From Semisulcospira habei (taxonomy: Eukaryota > Mollusca > Gastropoda > Semisulcospiridae): a stretch of 64,000 bases of DNA. The DNA is taken from the NCBI GenBank assembly GCA_036245525.1, contig BTPG01000005.1, positions 123,147,318 through 123,211,317 on the forward strand, read 5' to 3'. Every line of letters begins with the position of its first letter. Positions within the stretch are counted from its first letter, which is position 1. Under the pieces are notes generated by a model. That model worked only from the letters and a program-made list of their open reading frames with translations. It did not search any database and was not told where the DNA came from. Below, piece by piece: positions 21,941-35,764 of this stretch. A program made the position numbers and the translations under genes.

Positions 21941-22914
21941 TGTTACGTGGTGGAGTTGTAGTCGTAGTATGATAAACACACCAGACGCACGCACGTAAGG
22001 TTCTTTTAAATAAACCTCATTCAGCTGCAATCCGTCAAACGTGGCTTAAGGATGTAGACAATACTGGAGAAACAGTTCCAACAATATTTTAATTCAGCGA
22101 TGCGATCTCGACACAATGCAGTTCCAAATGCATCAACAATGATACAATGTCTCTTCTGCAATGTCCACACTCTGACACAAAGTTTTTCATACACAGCGTC
22201 TCACACAATGTACACCCTACACGGGCCATGTACCTACGATAAACTGCGTGTCTCTACCACTGACAATTCAAGACAATGTACGAACGTGCTTTCCTAACGC
22301 CCTCTTTATATATACTACCAATTTCCAGAATCATCTACGAAAATTACACAACGCAACCAATCAGAACGAAACACGCAACCGAAGCTCATTAAAATAATCT
22401 TTCTAGAAAAACTACAATAGGCTACACAAAATTGGCTGCTCACTTCACCTCCAAATCCTTAGTAAAATGACATCTCACAAAAGTATGGTAACCCTTGGTA
22501 ACCCTTGCATAAACGCTCTAGAAGATTCACGATTCTTCACAAAACGAAGAAAGGCTGCTCAATTCACGCGCACAGAAATGATGTAGCAAACTGTTACGAA
22601 CTGTAGCCAATTTACCGACGTCACACAAACGAGGTCACTAGACAATGCGATTATGCTCGACCGTTCTGGTTCAATCTCAGCTAATCTACGCAAAACAACA
22701 ATCGGCCGCTCTTCTCCGTGCGACCCTTCTAGAAACTTCCGGACTAAAATTAGCGTATCATAACAAAGCAAAAACCGCTATCCGCGCGAACGACAAAGAA
22801 TCTCACTAAAAAGGTACGTGAATCGTAAGCATGATAGCTTAAATAAATATCGGATCGTTTCCTACGATTAACACATGCATGCTCTCACAAGATAACACAA
22901 CCACAATCGTAACA
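21941..22914 (-). mobile_element. solo LTR of the Gmr1-like gypsy element
   Basis: Starts TGTTACGTGGTGGAG and ends AATCGTAACA, with perfect 5-bp TSDs CGCAT at 21936-21940 and 22915-22919. It matches the LTR at 56422-57306 along its length (ATAAACACACCAGACGCACG, ACAATATTTTAATTCAG, AAATATCGGATCGTTTCC). The empty site is visible in the other Rep-B copy (ATTCGCATCAATTCC near 19283). Orientation is assigned from the internal element's gene direction. It is the product of LTR-LTR recombination. Confidence 0.92.
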
Positions 22915-23135
<221 letters not shown>

Positions 23136-23139
23136 GTGC

Positions 23140-23212
23140 GTGTTAGCTGTTAGCTTTTTCATTGTATCAGCGCTTAGAACTACTTTTAGAATAAGCGCTT
23201 AACAAATCTCCT

Positions 23213-23249
<37 letters not shown>

Positions 23250-23250
23250 T
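23140..23250 (+). mobile_element. CR1/L2-like LINE 3' tail with (TTA)n
   Basis: TATCAGCGCTTAGAACTAC, ATAAGCGCTTAACAAAT and then (TTA)n form the typical 3' stem-loop and tail of this LINE group. The LINE at 48425 has the same GCGCTTAT / AAGCGC motif. Confidence 0.6.
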
Positions 23251-23465
23251 GTGTCGAGACATACTGAAAATGAGCGAAAGGCGCCCGTCAGTCATGCACT
23301 CATAAAACAATACATCAAACATAATTTTATTGTCGTATGCCTTTAAAGTGAACATACCATGACAAATTTTACCAGTGATCTCTGGGTGTTTTCCCGAAGG
23401 GGCAAAACTTTTCATGTCCTAATTATGTAGTTACTTCGGTGGCTTTTGTTTATATGCTGCTGGAA
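23250..23465. repeat. Rep-D copy
   Basis: Matches about 10757-10995 in the same orientation (CGAGACATACTGAA, TTCATGTCCTAATTATGTA, TTTGTTTATATGC). Confidence 0.6.
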
Positions 23466-23538
23466 TGGGAAGGTTTGGTAAATTTAAAGTTCAGCTTTCC
23501 CAGGTAAAATTCCGTAGCTAACTCGGCGCACTTTACTG

Positions 23539-23626
23539 AACCCTTTGCGTGTCGGTAGCGGTTTTAGTCACGATGATTCCTACAGAAATCATCGCGACTA
23601 AAACCGCTACCGACACGCAAAGGGTT
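23539..23626. mobile_element. HP2 88-bp fold-back element
   Basis: AACCCTTTGCGTGTCGGTAG is repeated inverted at the other end, with arms of about 40 bp and one mismatch. The arms also include TTTTAGTCRCGATGATT. The element at 62320-62407 has exactly the same length and arm sequence. Confidence 0.85.
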
Positions 23627-23816
23627 AAGTTCGTCTCGTTCATCTAAAACTTTGGCATTGCATCACCCGCAGTTACAGCAGTAGAAGCAAAATAGTGTTG
23701 ACTACATTTTGCTTGATGAAAATTCAAGACAGTTGAATCTTTTCGCTGTCAGTATAGCTTTTTGTTAACCACTTTAAAGCCAATGGACTCGGCAGATAAT
23801 ATTTCTGAAATCTTTC

Positions 23817-24030
23817 TTAACCCATTCAGCCCTGACGCACAAAAGCAGGAGATGGGTCGACGATGATAATTCAAGGGTACTGTCAGATTAGCTTGGCGCC
23901 TCTCGGCGCCAAGCTAATCTGGCACTACCCTTGAATTATCACGATCGATCCATCTCCTGCAACTGGTGCATAGTCCTTAGATGCCGCCTTCAAAATTTGG
24001 AAAATACGGCCGTCGGACTGAATGAGTTAT
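23817..24030. mobile_element. HP1 fold-back MITE
   Basis: Ends TTAACCCATTCAGCCC and GGACTGAATGAGTTAT. Core ATTAGCTTGGCGCC / GGCGCCAAGCTAAT with outer arms TTCAAGGGTA and TACCCTTGAA. An outer pair GGAGATGG / CCATCTCC also folds. Confidence 0.8.
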
Positions 24031-24085
24031 TTCAATGCCAATGATCGAGCCCCAGTCGTCCAGCAGGAACATATATTCAACAAAT

Positions 24086-24157
24086 GGTGTCAGCAAGAGG
24101 CATAAATCCTCATGAAGCCCCACATCTGCGGGGACTCATGAGGATCTATACATCTTG
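24086..24157. repeat. HP3 hairpin
   Basis: GCAAGAGGCATAAATCCTCA faces TGAGGATCTATACATCTTGC with inner GCCCC / GGGG pairing. It occurs outside Rep-A here. Confidence 0.7.
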
Positions 24158-24195
24158 CGGTTGGGTGGTGTTCTCTTTTTCAGTCTTGGCAGTCA

Positions 24196-24258
24196 AGGGT
24201 TAGGGTGATTCCTGCAGGAATCATCTAAAACAAAGCGCGGCTACCGACAGCCAAAGCG
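24196..24258. repeat. HP2 fragment
   Basis: GGTGATTCCTGCAGGAATCATC, in which GATTCCTGCAGGAATC is palindromic, followed by CGGCTACCGACAGCCAAAG. A truncated relative of the 88-bp HP2 elements. Confidence 0.5.
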
Positions 24259-24365
24259 TGGTAAAGAAATTCTCGAATAACTTGCCTCGAGGGAAAAAGA
24301 AAATGTTTGCTCTTTATTACTACATTCACGTAAATCATATTGAAATAAAATAGCGTAGCACCTAC

Positions 24366-24441
24366 CAGTAATAGACGCTAATACTGCTACCAGGAATATC
24401 CAAACGGTGACACAGCTAAGCGCTGTTCTGAGCGCCGACAT
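24366..24441 (-). CDS. candidate first coding exon: signal peptide
   Basis: From the ATG at 24439-24441 (context TTCGAAATGTCGG) the minus strand encodes 25 residues. They start MSALRTALSC and continue with a hydrophobic core VTVWIFLVAVLAS, a textbook signal peptide. Immediately after, ATTACTG|GTAGGTG is a good splice donor, leaving the frame in phase 1. The next downstream acceptor with the matching phase is at 10116, giving exon 9926-10115. The frame is also open upstream but has no other ATG. An isolated chance frame is possible. The combination of hydrophobic start, donor and phase match is what I rely on. Confidence 0.5.
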
Positions 24442-24875
24442 TTCGAACTCAGAACCTTCGCAGGAATGTTGATTCGGACATTGGGTACGGGACCGTGACA
24501 ATGGTAATGTTTCATTCGCGTGTATTGTTTGTACCAGCAGATTATGTTGTAAGTCATTCGGCCAGTCCGTTCCTTATGCAGGAAGCATTGATTCTCTTGA
24601 CCCCCCAGGCAACCGCAAGGGCTCGTGAGAATGAATGCCTCTTGTTAGCCAGGATAGGCACCCATTTACATCTATTATTTGCATCCTATGATGGAAGAGC
24701 AAACGAAATAAAGCCGAAGATGTTAATTGCGTCAAAAAGAACAAACAAGTACCCAGTAAGCAAATGTCCTCGGGCCCACGATAGCCGCAGTGGGCCGCGC
24801 ACGTATTCGCGCTGTTGCCCCGAAGACGTTTTGCTACAGGGTATAGTCCCCAAGACGCACTTATCACAGACCTAT
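24442..24875. other. no further gene; HP4 fragment
   Basis: Presumed 5' UTR or promoter side of the candidate signal-peptide exon. GGGCCCACGATAGCCGCAGTG near 24774 is half of an HP4 hairpin. A frame crossing the following microsatellites is not credible. Confidence 0.4.
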
Positions 24876-25018
<143 letters not shown>

Positions 25019-25199
25019 GAGTCTCCGCGGCACAAAACAGATAAGAGCAGATCATGTTGCCCGCGGCATTAATTGCTGCACTGCCCATATTCTGCTTGGT
25101 GTCGTTTCCGTGCTAGTACGCACATCAGCATGACTTTATGTGGTGAGTGCTTCATTTATCCATTATACGAGCAACTCCAGTAATGATAAAACCTGTTGT

Positions 25200-25405
25200 T
25201 TAACCCTTATCATTCGGAATACACCAGTGTGTAAAACAAGTTTGACTAAAATAGTTCAAGGGTAGTGCCAGAATAGGCGCCAAGATATTCTGGCACCTTG
25301 AACTAAAGCCATTGGTCTATATCCTTATCTGTAAGTACCATAATGTAGCTTGCATATGGCAGTGTACAGATTTGAAGCTTTTAGCCTCAGTATGATATGG
25401 GTTAA
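25200..25405. mobile_element. HP1-type MITE, variant termini
   Basis: TTAACCCTTATCATTCGG and AGTATGATATGGGTTAA. It is the inverted counterpart of 18579-18808, sharing CACCAGTGTG-type and CTATATCCTTATCTG stretches. Its core has lost several bases. Confidence 0.7.
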
Positions 25406-25639
25406 AGCGACCTGCTCCATGGCAGGCTCCGGCTCATAAAACTCGCCGACACAACGGGTTTTCAATGTTGCCTAGCCTTAGCTAAGTCCTGTCTACCCTT
25501 CTTTTGGACAATCCATGTGAGCAGGACACGTACAGCTGCTTTCTGAGTGTAACGGAAGAAACTCTCCTGTGCACAAAGGAAACGAAGAACAGAAAAGGCT
25601 CTTATTTTACGACATTCAAACTTCATAATTTAAGTTAGC

Positions 25640-26335
25640 CTTTATGTTAAGTTTCTTCTATTTATAGAAGGTATTTTTTTAGGACGGGTCGCGGTGGGGC
25701 AAATTTAATAGCATGTCCATGATGTCAAAGGCGGGCAGGCCTAAACCTCTCACAATTGAAGTAACAAGATAAAAATTACATCATGTCTAGTTACGCTAAC
25801 CTTGCTGCTGAACGTATGTATGTATGTATGTATGTATGTATGTATGTATGTATGTATGTATGTATGTATGTATGTATGTATGTATGTGCATATGTATGTA
25901 AACAAGAGAATCTCCGATGTTTCTGTACACACAAGCTTGAAACTTGGCGAAATACTTTCTTAAAATAGTGGATAATAGAGCCTCCGAGCATACTTTTATT
26001 GTAATTGAATGTCTCATTTAAGACATAAACAACCGTTCATAGGAAATAGGTTGACCCTGATTAGAGTCCCGTTATTTTTGTCATATTTACTTGAAATTTT
26101 GAAAAAATAACTAGTTTGGATAAAGACATTGGATGAGTTCGTTAGCCAGCTTTGTATCCTTTCAACTTCTTTAGTAAAAATTAATTCTTTTCAGAAAAGA
26201 AAAAAAAAACAGTTTTTTTTTTAAAACTTGACTTCTAGAGAAAGTCAGACAGTGGCGGTGACGTAAAAGAGGCAACTCCGTCACCACGCATACATTGACA
26301 TAATTCTCTAAATATGACGTAATTCTCTCTAGCGC
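25640..26335 (-). mobile_element. Rep-A, copy 3, right part
   Basis: Inverted match to 8820-9440: TCTATTTATAGAAG end, GACGGGTCGCGGTGG, CATGATGTCAAAGGCGGG, TAGTTACGCTAACC, AAGCTTGAAACTTGGCG, GAGAAAGTCAGACAGTGGCG. A (TATG)n array fills 25815-25886. Here the GGATATT / AGATTCTCTTG site is uninterrupted, which defines the empty site for the insertion at 2123. Confidence 0.7.
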
Positions 26336-26337
26336 GC

Positions 26338-26634
<297 letters not shown>

Positions 26635-26759
26635 AGGGTTGTGCAGGCTTGGCTTGGTGCCTGTAGGCTAAAAGCTAATCTGGCACAAACCTGTGCACGC
26701 GGCAATTACACACCGGCGCGCGTGTGTGTGTGTGTGTAAGAGAGTGATTTTATGTACGT

Positions 26760-26993
<234 letters not shown>

Positions 26994-26999
26994 ATAAAT

Positions 27000-27423
27000 T
27001 AGTTTAATGGTAACACCTAACCACAGAAGAAAAGCTCACAAAAGCAGGTCTCCTGCCTCTTCAAGTTAATTTTAAATATAACAAAGCAATTTTTATGTTC
27101 AACGTGTGGAAGCGCAAAACACCTGAGTACATCTCCACTTTGTTCCGCAAGTCTGAGTCCAAGCTTCGAAACATCAGAAAGCTTTTCATAGTCCCAAAAC
27201 CAAGGATCGATCTATATAAAAACCAGCTTATCCTTGTCAGGGACATATCTGGAATGTCCTTCCCAACCATGTCAAATCCGCCTCCTCGCTAGCCTGTTTT
27301 AAAAAGGGTCTCTGCAAGTATTCGTGGATCACTCGTATTTATCACTCTTTCTATGCTGGGTCCAATTTATTCGCAATTAAGCCTGTTATCTTTTTCATTT
27401 ATCGTTTGAACTACTACCTATGC
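27000..27423 (+). pseudogene. LINE family A, C-terminal remnant, first part
   Basis: The frame contains KLTKAGLLPLQVNFKYN, FMFNVWKRKTPEYI and RKLFIVPKPRIDLYKNQL. It aligns with the C-terminal segments at 33510-33822 and 35765-36118 (LPLQNHFKFN, VPKPRIDLFKSTL). The end is degraded (no intact WNSLP). The 3' UTR continues at 29470 after a 2-kb insertion. Confidence 0.65.
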
Positions 27424-28571
27424 AGTGGCGGAACCAGGGGGTGGGGCCTAGGGGGCCGTCCCTGACCCCCCTACCCCCACCCCCACCCCACCCCCCACCC
27501 CGTCAGCCCTGGCAATTTTTGTTTATTTTTTTTTTTTTTTTTAGTGCTGTTTGGTTGGTTGTTTGTTTGGTTGGTGAGATTTCTTTTCATCATGGTACGC
27601 AGTCTTCTTAACCTTTCTTGTCCTCTCTTACGTACTGAATCAGTGGGTGGGCCTAATGTGTCGAGACTAGTCAAATAACCTCAGTTCGCACTAAACACCT
27701 GCACCCCGACAAAGTCTTTCAGCCAGAAACAGAGAGTCAAGTACCCGCGCAATCAAAGGGACTCATGAAAAGTTGTGTCTCTCACTGTGCGATACCATCA
27801 GCTTCGCATCCTCACTCCGAGTCAGCCATATGATGTAAGTCCTTGAGTGTTGGTCCACCCCAATTGTGGTTGAAAATTCAGTACCTGCTGATATACGGCT
27901 CCTCAGCAGAACCATAGAGTTTCATGAGTCCCTGCAGGCAAAGGGGCTCCTGAAAAGCTATACATCTTGATGTGCTATACACATGTACCATCCTCAGATT
28001 GAGGCAGTCATCTGAGGATATGCCTACGACTGATGACACGCCCGGCTGAGCCAATTGTCCAATTAAAAAGCGAGAGGTCGGCTTTATGGCTGCGGGTAGA
28101 CCATCTGGTGTCACCTGTTAATCGGATAATTGTCCCCGACTGCTGATACAGCGGAGTCTGGTTACGGATCATTGAACTTCACCGGCCGTCTTTGTCCGTG
28201 ACGAGACTGAAGTAACGGATGCCTTTCACAATAGTCTCACGTCTTTATGTCGATTCCGGTTTAAGTTAGTCTTTTGATGCTAACGTGAATCTTCTCTAAC
28301 GCTGACAATCACATTGTAACCGTATTACTGCAATGAATAAGCTCATAGGTAGCGTCGATCGCTAAATCCGAAGAAATAAAACATCACAAAAAAGTGTTCT
28401 GTGCGATTTAGTAGTCCATCCATCGGGACATTAATGTAAACGCAACCGACATTGCTAGGGACTTTGCGATCAAGCAGCCTCGCAAGATTCTCCTCCCGTC
28501 CTTTTTGTTTGCGGAGGAAAAAAAGTAGATTAGCTTACTTCTATGACTGGCAACAGACTGTGAGTCACCTG

Positions 28572-28764
28572 TTAATGCAGGTAAGCTGTTGTGGTTCCAC
28601 CCAGAGTTCTAAGTCACAGGTCTAGAGACATGTCGACTGTGATAGTTCAAAGGTGATGTCGGAAGAGCTTAGCGCCTATGTGCGTCAAGCTATTCTTACA
28701 CCGCCCTTAAACTGTCATGTTCGATACACATCCTGTCATAGCATGTCTGGCCTTTATGAGTTAA
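28572..28764. mobile_element. HP1 MITE, degenerate
   Basis: Right end CCTTTATGAGTTAAC. Core GTGATAGTTCAAAGGTGATG faces CGCCCTTAAACTGTCATG. Several arm mismatches. Confidence 0.6.
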
Positions 28765-28841
28765 CAGGTGTTTTAGTGTTGTAGTCTCTTTCTGCTATTT
28801 TGTCCCTTTGTGCATTTTTAAAAAAAACTTCCATGGTTGTA

Positions 28842-28844
<3 letters not shown>

Positions 28845-28924
<80 letters not shown>

Positions 28925-28955
28925 CGTGTGTGTTTGTGTGTGTGCGTGTGCGTGT
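28845..28955. repeat. (GT)n microsatellite
   Basis: About 50 GT units with a few C and T interruptions at the right end. Confidence 0.95.
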
Positions 28956-29469
28956 AGACATAGCTTCAGTATATATATAGTTTAATGACTTATTTTATAA
29001 CAGTAAGGACGTCTCTTACCAAAATTTCTCTACATACGCAGGCTCCTTTTAACTTTCTCCTAATAAAGACTTTATAAACAAAATAGTGTACATCAAACCA
29101 TCTTATTTTTTTTTAAACATAACTAAACATAGCAGTGCTGAATCGCCGCTCGGCTTTGGTCCTGCCGGCCCTCTACAACCTCCCGGTCCGCCCCGCGTTG
29201 CCTCCCACCACCCCCACCCCCACCCCCCCCCCCCCCACCCCCTACAGCAACAGGTTAAATTTTTTAATGTCAGATGGGACAGTAAGCTGGACTGAGTAGT
29301 AGTTATAACAGTAAGGAGTTTGAATGACGTCCATCGTGTTGGGGTGGGTCGGCGACTGGGGGGGGGGGGGGGAGGGGGAGGGGGGAGGCGACGGAGGGAG
29401 TGAAATCGGCGGCGGCGAATTTGGGCCCCCCCCCCCCCCCCGTCAGGACCCCCCTGGATCCGCCCCTGC

Positions 29470-30446
<977 letters not shown>

Positions 30447-33400
30447 ATGCAAAATCGTAATCTAAATACTGTTCCGAAACGAACAGACAAACTGAGAATT
30501 GGCCATCTTAACATATACCATCTAGTTAACAAGGTGCCCGATTTATCTGTGTTCCTAAGCACGCCCTTATATTTTCATATTTTGGGTGTGTCCGAGTCAA
30601 GGCTTAAAAGTTCAATAAGGGATAACTCCATTTCTGTCCAAAATTTCTCAGTACTCCGCAGAGATGCCTCAAGCCCTCAACACACTGGACTAGCTGTATA
30701 TATACATAATTCAATACTTGGTAACGTCAAACGGCGACAAGACTTAGAGTCAGCTCAAGTGGAAAGCTTGTGGGTAGAAGTGAAGACATCTAAATCACCC
30801 CCCGTCCTCATTGGCTTTATTTATAGAAATCCCGCAGCCAGCTGGGACTGGTATGATGACTTCGTAGCAATGATGGATAGCGTAAATCAAAATAAAGCTG
30901 ACGTTCTTTTGGGCGATTTTAATATTGAACTTTCTAAATCTAAAGGGTCCCATGCTGCATGGGCGTCAACAACAGCACTATTCGGTTTGTAACAGTTAAT
31001 TAAAAACCCCACTAGAACCACATCTACATCTTCAACCCTGATTGATCATATTTATGTGACAAATGATGATAAAATATCAAATGTACATGTTCCCTCCTTA
31101 GCTGTCAGTGACCATAACCCAGTATGTTGCACAGTCTCCATGAAACTAGACAAAGAGAACAAAAAGAGACATAAAACAATTAAATATCGTTCTTTCCAAA
31201 CATTTAATAACGGCGACTTTCTGCGGGATCTGCGCAATACTCCTTTCAGTGACGTATATAGGCCCTGCCACACGGGCCGGTTGTGCCCCGATTTTGAAGC
31301 CGATTCCGATCCGTTTGCGATCGGATGACGTCATTTATCCGATCCGGTCCCAATCGGCTGGGAATCGGGTCACTAGAACCTGCTCTATGTTTCCGATCTG
31401 AATCGATCCCGATCGTAAGCTTCAACCAATCAGAGCGCGTCTCGCAAAGCATGTCTTTTCGACACGGTTTGCAAATGGCCGAACACGCCTGTTGTCATCA
31501 GTACCACCGCCGTTGCCGCTGATGTTTCTCACGCCTCTTCCCGAATATGATGCAAAACTGCTGATAATGCAAGCACATCATCATCACTGTCAAAACTAGC
31601 AGTCATTTTGCAGAACAGGTACGACTTTGATCCCTTCGGTTCAAACCGGTCGGCTAAACTTGACAAGTCGAGAAATGTCAGTGTGGCACTGCACACGTTT
31701 TTTAGTCCGGCCCGATCACCTACCGATTCGAAAACTGATCGGGAATCGGCCTCAAAACCGGGCTCGTGTAGCGGGGCCTTATAACCACACTTCTCCTGAC
31801 AGTGCCCTGTCGTACTGGATAGATCTATTCCTTGGGGTCCTAAATAAGCATGCGCCCATACGAGAAAAACGAGTTAAGCACTCTACCCTGCCACCCTGGT
31901 TAACAGTAGATGTCAAACAGGCCATGTCATTTAGAGACAAACTTAAGAAAGAAAAACAATTTGATGAATATAAGAAACAACGAAATCGTGTTAAATACTT
32001 AGTGAGAGCGTAAAAAAAAACAAAAAAAAAAACTGTTCTTCCAGGAAATGATTAGGGACAAAAAAGATACAGCGTCGGTGTGGAAAGCCCTGAACGTTAT
32101 AACAAAGGGTAAATCAGCCCCTGAAATACCATCCCATTTGTCAGCTGATATATTAAATAACCACTTCCTATCGACAGCTGAAACACTTGCTCAGTCAGCT
32201 GCAAGTAGTAACGCAGAGTACCAAGTTCCTAGTGTACTGAAAAAATAATGTGAGACCAAAAATATACTGCAGACATTCATCATTCCTGATATTACCGTCG
32301 CTGAAGTCGGCAAATTTATCTCTAGCATGCCGAACAAAAAGTCCACCGGGATGGATGGTATAGACAACAACATTCTGAAAATGTCACTACCATATACGGT
32401 AGAGGCACTCACTTATATCTTTAACCTCTGTATAAAACACAGCACGTTTCCAACTATATTCAAAGAGGCCAAGGTAATTCCAATCCATTAATCAAAAGAT
32501 CTTGAAAATGTCAATAACTACCGTCCTATCTCACTTTTGTCGGCCCTGCCAAAGCCCCTTGAAAAACACATACAAAAACACCTCCTCGATTTTCTAGAAA
32601 AGGGCAATTTCATAAATATTCATCAGTCCGGCTTTAGACCGAAACACTCATGTCAGTCAGCACTGGCACACATTGTAGACAGCTGGCTGGAATCAATAAA
32701 TAAAAATCTGATGTCTGGAGCTGTTTTCTTAGACCTACAAAAAACATTTGATCTTGTCGACCATGACATTCTCTTAAAGAAGCTAGCAGCATACCATATA
32801 AGTGAAACTGCCATAGCATTCTTTAGATCATACCTAAAAGACAGAAAACAAAAGGTATATACCCATAGAGAATACTCTAAACAAGGACAAGTTAACTACG
32901 GTGTCCCCCAGGGGTCGATCTTGGGACCTCTTCTATTTATAATATTCATTAATGATTTGCCTTTGCATATTACTAACACTGATGTCAATTGCAACCTGTT
33001 TGCGGACGATACGAGCCTCCATGTTTCGGGTAAAAAAAAACAGCTGACATTAACCTTAGCTTACAAAGTAGTCTCAGCGAAGTTTCCGACTGGTGTAGAG
33101 AGAATCATGTGGTTCTTCATCCAGGAAAAACAAAGAGTATTTTATTCACTACACGACAAAAACACCAACGCCGACCACAGCCGTTACATTTACAACTGAA
33201 CGCTAAACCGATAGAACAAGCCACAGAGCGTAAATTCTTGGGAATAAACGTTGACGAACAATTATGTTGGGAGACGCATATAAATACAGTCTGTAAAACC
33301 ATTGCTAAAAACACTTTCCTGTTGTCCCAGCTTAGACAAATAACGGATACACATACTCGTAAACTGTTTTTTCATGACCATATCAAGTCTCACCTTGATT

Positions 33401-33822
33401 ATGTCTCCACAGTGTCGGACGGTTGTAGTGATGTTCACATGAACATTTTAAACTCTATATATAAAAGAGATGTCAAAATGATAGATACGCGGCCCATTCC
33501 TACCACAGACAAATTTAGACATCTAAACATTCTCGGCCTGCGTCAACAACTTAATTTCAACAAATGCATTCTCATGCACAAGATATTAAATAACATGACA
33601 CCGCAGTATCTAACCACCAAATTTATGCCACAGCAAGAACGCGAACGGACCTCAAGGAACAATACTTTACCCCTACCTCTGCCTAGAATTGACCTCTTTA
33701 AAACTAGTTTATCCTTTTCTGGACCGTTTGTATGGAACACTATTCATTCACATTTGAAGACTATAGCATCGCTTGGAATCTTTAAAACGAAACTTTTCGA
33801 TTACCTGATGAGCCAAACATAA
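30447..33822 (+). pseudogene. LINE A ORF2: endonuclease, reverse transcriptase and C-terminal domain
   Basis: From the ATG at 30447: endonuclease motifs GHLNIYHL, GVSESRL, LGDFNIEL, STLIDHIY and VSDHNPV. A 520-bp MITE at 31260 follows. Then KKQRNRVKYLVRA, RT motifs KKSTGMDGIDNNIL, FRPKHSC, AVFLDLQKTFDLVDH, GVPQGSILGPLLF and FADDTSL, a thumb (TERKFLGINVD), and a C-terminus with PRIDLFKTSLSFSGPFVWN and a stop at 33822. Such proteins carry out target-primed reverse transcription. Lesions: TAA at 30990, TAA near 32012, TAA at 32246, TAA in IPIH*SKD near 32491, and frameshifts near 32035 and in an A-run near 33035. The active-site residues remain. The clade looks CR1/Jockey-like, not settled. Confidence 0.9.
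31260..31779. mobile_element. 520-bp MITE with TAT target duplication inside LINE A
   Basis: Termini AGGCCCTGCCACACGGGCC and GGCTCGTGTAGCGGGGCCT are imperfect inverted repeats, flanked by TAT at 31257-31259 and 31780-31782. Removing it restores SDVY-NHTSPDSALSYW, colinear with VVYNYNDPNVALSHW in LINE D. Internal GATCGG/CCGATC motifs recur. The AGGC...ACACGG terminus is shared with the MITE at 13647. Confidence 0.88.
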
Positions 33823-33892
33823 CAACACTGGGCATTGAAACAAACCCTGATGGTTAATGCTTTCATGTAATATATGCATTTATCTATATTGT

Positions 33893-33929
33893 TTGTGTGT
33901 GTGTGTGTGGGTGTGTGTGTGTGTGTGTA

Positions 33930-34018
<89 letters not shown>
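33893..34018. repeat. (GT)n in LINE A 3' UTR
   Basis: About 60 GT units with minor interruptions. It directly abuts the RTE target site at 34019. Confidence 0.95.
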
Positions 34019-34030
34019 TATAAGATGAAT

Positions 34031-35334
34031 CATCATCATCATCAGTCCCTTGCCCGAACTGGGCGTTGGGGGGACTGAAAGGCAGCAGCAACAGACAGTG
34101 CTCTCCACTGAGTTCTATTTTGGGCGGTGGCAAGCAAGTCTGGCATCTCGAGTTCGGTCCATTCTTTTATGTTTGCGACCCAACTCTTTCTCTGACGACC
34201 TCGCCGATGATTTCCTACGAGAGTGCCTTGGAGGATAGTCTTGGACAAGGTGTTGTGTCGGGTCACGTGGCCAAACCAAGCAAGCTTGCGCCGTTTCACG
34301 GTTGCCAGAAGGGGTTCATGTGGGCCCACCAGGGAAGTGACGATGCTCCGTACATATTCGTTGGTCTTGTGCTCGCGGTACGAGATGCGGAGCAACTTCC
34401 TCAGGCACTTGTTCTCAAAGGCCTGGATTTTCTTTTCTGAGTCTGCAAGCAGTGTCCAAGTCTCACAGCCGTAGAGTAGAATAGACACTACGAGGGACTT
34501 GTAAAGCCTGTACTTGATGGTGAAGCTGATGGAGTTACTTCGCCATATCCTGTCCAGCCTGGCCATTGCGGATGTTGCTGTACCTATCCTGATACGGATC
34601 TCTGCTATGCAACTACCGTCTTTGGACAGGGTGGCTCCCAAGTACTTGAAGCTATTGACCTCTTCTAGCTTCTGGCCGTTCATGTGAATGTTGCTGCTGC
34701 TGTCGCTTGTGGTGTTGATCATCACTTTGCTTTTATCCGTACTGATCTCCATGCCATAAGACCCTGCGCTACTTGAAAGTTTGTCTGTCAGGTTTTGGAG
34801 CTCACTATTGCTGCCTGCCATGAGGTCAATGTCGTCTGCGAATCGAAGATTGCACAGGGATCTGCCACCAATAGAGATTGAAGTATGGTGGTCGTGGAGG
34901 GTTTCCTGCATGATCTTCTCCAGGAATATGTTGAAAAGGACAGGAGAGAGCAGGCATCCTTGACGGACACCGATCGTCGTCCTGAAGAACTCGCCTGACT
35001 GATTGTTAAGTAGAACCGCGCTGCAGGCGTTCTTGTAAAGCGCTTCTATCATTTGGATCAGTCCCTCCTCTATGTTGAACGATCTCATGACTTGCCAGAG
35101 TCCGTCGTGCCAGACGCGATCAAATGCTTTCCTGAAATCAATGAAGTTGTGGTAGAGTTCGCGCTGATGCTGCAGATGTTTCTCGATCAGGACGCGGCAG
35201 TTGAAAATCTGCTCTACAGTGCTTCTTCCAACTCTGAAGCCAGCCTGTTCTTCTGCCAGCAGTTCCTCGGCGAAAGTTTTGAGGCGGTTGAGAATGATTC
35301 TAAGCATTACTTTGCTAGGGTGACTTATCAGACT
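34031..35334 (-). CDS. RTE-A: 5'-truncated RTE-clade reverse transcriptase
   Basis: A clean minus-strand frame (35307 to 34042, 421 residues) of an RTE/BovB-like LINE. It contains EEQAGFRVGRSTVEQIF, YHNFIDFRKAFDRVWH, GVRQGCLLSPVLFNIFLE, LRFADDIDLMAG (catalytic Asp pair), EVNSFKYLGATLS, ILLYGCETWTL, KLAWFGHVTRHN and GRQRKSWVANIKEW. The endonuclease and RT N-terminus are missing. The 3' tail is (GAT)n at 34031-34045. TSDs TATAAGATGAAT lie at 34019-34030 and 35335-35346, inside the LINE A 3' UTR. Nearly identical copies lie at 38052 and 42030. The intact frame indicates recency, but truncation means it could only be passive. Confidence 0.93.
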
Positions 35335-35346
35335 TATAAGATGAAT

Positions 35347-35724
<378 letters not shown>

Positions 35725-35764
35725 AGTGATGTCCACTTAAAAAGATTAAATTCTCTATAGGAGA

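Larger units (their letters stand above)
27424..29469. mobile_element. 2.05-kb non-coding DNA element with hAT-like ends
   Basis: Termini GCAGTGGCGGAACCAGGGGG and CCCCCCTGGATCCGCCCCTGC are inverted repeats beginning CAGNGGCGGA, typical of hAT-type elements. They split a LINE remnant (27000-27423 / 29470-29640). Flanking TAT or CTAT occurs on both sides, but a clean 8-bp TSD is not visible, so the superfamily is uncertain. It contains poly-C and poly-G tracts near both ends, an HP1 MITE (28572-28764) and (GT)n (28845-28950). No transposase is recognisable. Confidence 0.6.

Noticed and set aside
27424..29469. Firm hAT assignment for the 2-kb element
   Set aside because: CAG-initial termini fit, but no 8-bp target duplication and no transposase could be seen.
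34050..34474. Plus-strand frames over the RTE copies (also 35053-35388, 38088-38496, 42066-42474)
   Set aside because: Antisense shadows of the RT frame; they carry no domain and recur only because the RTE recurs.
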